34,176 nucleotides of DNA. It comes from an uncultured Methanobrevibacter sp. (GTDB taxonomy: Archaea > Methanobacteriota > Methanobacteria > Methanobacteriales > Methanobacteriaceae). The position numbers were made by a program, and so were the translations under genes. Below are positions 33,847 to 34,176 of this stretch, in pieces. Positions within the stretch are counted from its first letter, which is position 1. Every line of letters starts with the position of its first letter. Below the pieces are notes generated by a model that did not search any database, was not told the origin of the DNA, and saw only the letters and a list, made by a program, of their open reading frames with translations. Location: contig NZ_CACXNW010000034.1 in assembly GCF_902769175.1 (NCBI RefSeq), positions 1 to 34,176 of the forward strand. Direction: 5' to 3'.

Positions 33847-34176
33847 ATGCTAATTAAAATTAATGGAGAAGATGTGGATATTCCTGAAGGTTCTACCATC
33901 AAGGAGGCTATTGAAATTTCAAATGCTCCTTACAAGAAAGGCAGTATCGTTTGTCTTATTAAGGGAGAAAGCGAAATACAAAGCAATATTCTCAAATATA
34001 AGATAAAGACACCTAAGGGAAGTATTCTCATTGAATTGGAAGTTTCTGAAAAATCACAACCTTTAACTGATTTCTTCAAGGAAAACTATTCTCAGTTTAT
34101 CTCTAATAATGTTCGTTGGGAAACATCTAATGAAGTGGCTATAGGTCCTGTAAGCTCTAATTTTGAACCTTCACAT
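33847..34176 (+). CDS. Putative methanogenesis marker protein 3 (UPF0288), N-terminal 110 residues
   Basis: The frame starts MLIKINGEDVDIPEGSTIKE after GAGG (33836-33839) and runs off the right edge without a stop. The ubiquitin-like N-terminal strand pattern followed by GSIVCLIKGESEIQSNILKY and TPKGSILIELE fits the UPF0288/methanogenesis marker 3 family, whose members are about 500 residues. The family has been reported with the ATP-dependent activation complex of methyl-coenzyme M reductase; that role is from the literature as I recall it, not from this sequence. The gene is cut by the window edge, so its integrity is unknown. Confidence 0.8.
   Translation, partial: MLIKINGEDVDIPEGSTIKEAIEISNAPYKKGSIVCLIKGESEIQSNILKYKIKTPKGSILIELEVSEKSQPLTDFFKENYSQFISNNVRWETSNEVAIGPVSSNFEPSH

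Overview
This window comes from an AT-rich methanogenic archaeon of the Methanobacteriales, most likely a Methanobrevibacter-like gut or rumen species. That rests on EF-1-alpha next to ribosomal protein uS10, archaeal Nob1 and UPF0146 proteins, two methanogenesis-marker proteins (types 2 and 3), a DUF2117 protein, a pseudomurein-binding repeat, a large beta-helix adhesin-like protein, and very T-rich intergenic DNA. The genus is inferred; no rRNA is present.

Layout. 1-1012: end of the translation operon (tuf, rpsJ) and tRNA-Ser(UGA). 1013-1845: gene-free, with a 99-bp miniature element and a 54-bp tandem repeat. 1846-5344 (minus): a 36-residue membrane peptide with a strong ribosome-binding site, a P-type Ca2+-ATPase and UPF0146. 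5776-6222: a RimI-like acetyltransferase. 6321-11163: mostly unrecognised genes, namely a coiled-coil protein with an HPD motif, a pseudomurein-anchored membrane protein, a small gene with a premature stop, a zinc ribbon, two small membrane proteins and a low-complexity protein. 11624-15999: carA and carB. 16080-18806: a small conserved gene, then an arylacetate/phenylacetate-CoA ligase with its ACT-domain partner (minus). 19275-21978: a decayed sodium:solute symporter, a PRC-barrel protein, pyrE and a secreted acidic protein. 22032-26890: moaB, nob1, DUF2117 and methanogenesis marker 2. 27449-29804: a polar amino-acid ABC importer. 30386-33406: the adhesin-like gene. 33847 to the edge: methanogenesis marker 3.

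Functionally, carAB and pyrE belong to de novo pyrimidine synthesis (carAB also to arginine). PaaK plus the ACT protein fits aryl-acid or aromatic amino-acid scavenging. The ABC genes form one import system. The marker proteins belong to the methyl-coenzyme M reductase/methanogenesis background.

The most interesting part is 29.9-33.6 kb. A tandem array of miniature-element ends leads into a palindrome plus BRE/TATA promoter. The adhesin-like gene that follows has a 22-T homopolymer inside a duplicated signal peptide, an obvious candidate for slipped-strand on/off switching, and a glycine-zipper C-terminal region unlike a typical adhesin anchor. All six frameshifts in the window (symporter one, ABC ATPase two, adhesin three) can be repaired by adding one base, in five cases to a homopolymer run. 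Homopolymer under-calling must therefore be excluded before calling these genes dead or switched off.
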